From Hermodice carunculata (lineage: Eukaryota; Annelida; Polychaeta; Eunicida; Amphinomidae): a DNA stretch of 64,000 nucleotides. This document shows positions 63,340 to 64,000 of this stretch, one piece after another. Numbering within the stretch: the first letter of the stretch is position 1; each line of letters starts with the position of its first letter. Below the pieces are notes generated by a model. That model ran no database searches, was not told where the DNA came from, and was given only the letters and a program-made list of their open reading frames with translations. Position numbers and translations under genes: made by a program. The DNA lies in NCBI GenBank assembly GCA_964020975.1, contig OZ026619.1, positions 84,250,206 through 84,314,205 on the forward strand, written 5' to 3'.

Positions 63340-64000
63340 TGACCTAACAAGAGGCCCATGGACTTAATACTAGGCTGAAATATAATCTGATGACCATCAC
63401 CAAAATGTTCTCTTAGCCATTGATGCCCAACTCCACCCTGATATCGAGGTATGTAATTTTATATCTTTCGAGACAGTTAAACAGAAAAGTTCCGTCAAAG
63501 TACAGGTGGCACCACTGATATCATAAGCAACCTCGATATTTACCTCCTCCACAATCCGTCTTAATTTCATGAAGATCCACATTAAATTAAGGACGCTGGA
63601 CTGGTCACAAGGTTTTCACATTTTACTCGTATGTTATATATTTTAACCTAGGTGACAGCATCAATATTTTCCCCACACGCTTTGTAAGTCCGAAAAGTTA
63701 AACGGACCTAACTCAAAACCTGTAGGATGCAGAGCATTCACAAGATAACCCCGATATTCCAACTAGCCATTTGACCTTGACTTTCAACTCTTATTAAAAA
63801 AATGTTTTGTTCAAAATGTGCGGCCTACTTCCAACCTTCTATGCATGTGCTATTTGTTCAAATTGGGTAATAACTTTTGAGTTATTGAAGAAAATCATTG
63901 AACTTGGACAAGAGGCAAACTCTGTAATCTTTGGTTCACGGTGACACAAAAAGTAGGTCACCAAGGAGAGTTTAACGTACAATGTATTCATGTGCAATTT
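63340..64000 (+). repeat. Modular dispersed repeat, copy 2 (cut by window end)
   Basis: Same family and orientation as 4690-5680. TAACAAGAGGCCCATGGACT, GCCATTGATGCCCAACTCCA, ATATTCCAACTAGCCATTTG and AGTAGGTCACCAAGGAGAG match in sequence, but the order of some blocks differs from copy 1, as expected for a modular or tandem source. Confidence 0.65.

Overview
The window looks like non-coding DNA from an animal nuclear genome, most likely a marine invertebrate; the sequence does not let me name the species or phylum. The reasons are very low gene density, AT-rich sequence, many long microsatellites, several non-LTR retrotransposon (LINE) remnants, a dead Tc1-type transposon, many short non-autonomous DNA transposons, tRNA-like SINE pieces and large noncoding tandem arrays. 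There are no operons, no bacterial-type genes and no CRISPR array. I recognised no retroviral, LTR or Polinton-type element.

Layout. 0-10 kb: a possible discoidin-like exon remnant (weak), a TA-flanked MITE, two copies of a TTAA-flanked MITE, a modular repeat (4.7-5.7 kb) and a small foldback. 10-15 kb: two head-to-tail LINE 3' fragments on the minus strand, then SINE-like ends around (TA)n and an inverted-repeat element. 17-21 kb: a G-run/C-run element with 6-bp target duplications, a candidate secreted-protein first exon (minus strand) and a short death-domain-like exon remnant. 25-32 kb: four tandem or duplicated blocks with units of about 145, 340, 425 and 36 bp. 33-44 kb: two more copies of the 6-bp-TSD element, dispersed repeats, microsatellites and two long foldbacks. 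44-49 kb: a complete but dead Tc1-like element, a second TA MITE, a SINE-like piece and dense microsatellites. 52-57 kb: a 24-bp minisatellite that seems to have grown out of a LINE coding segment, and two more TTAA MITE copies. 58-64 kb: a very long (TAA)n tract, a 162-bp tandem triplication, a LINE on the plus strand, a third TA MITE and a second copy of the modular repeat, cut by the window end.

No complete host gene is visible. Host coding evidence is limited to one moderately plausible exon and two weak ones, so the window is either intergenic or inside large introns. Most long open frames lie in microsatellites or transposon remnants. The main biological content is repeat biology: how small elements are built (nested palindromes, ladder-like termini, G/C-run ends) and how a minisatellite can arise from decaying transposon coding sequence.
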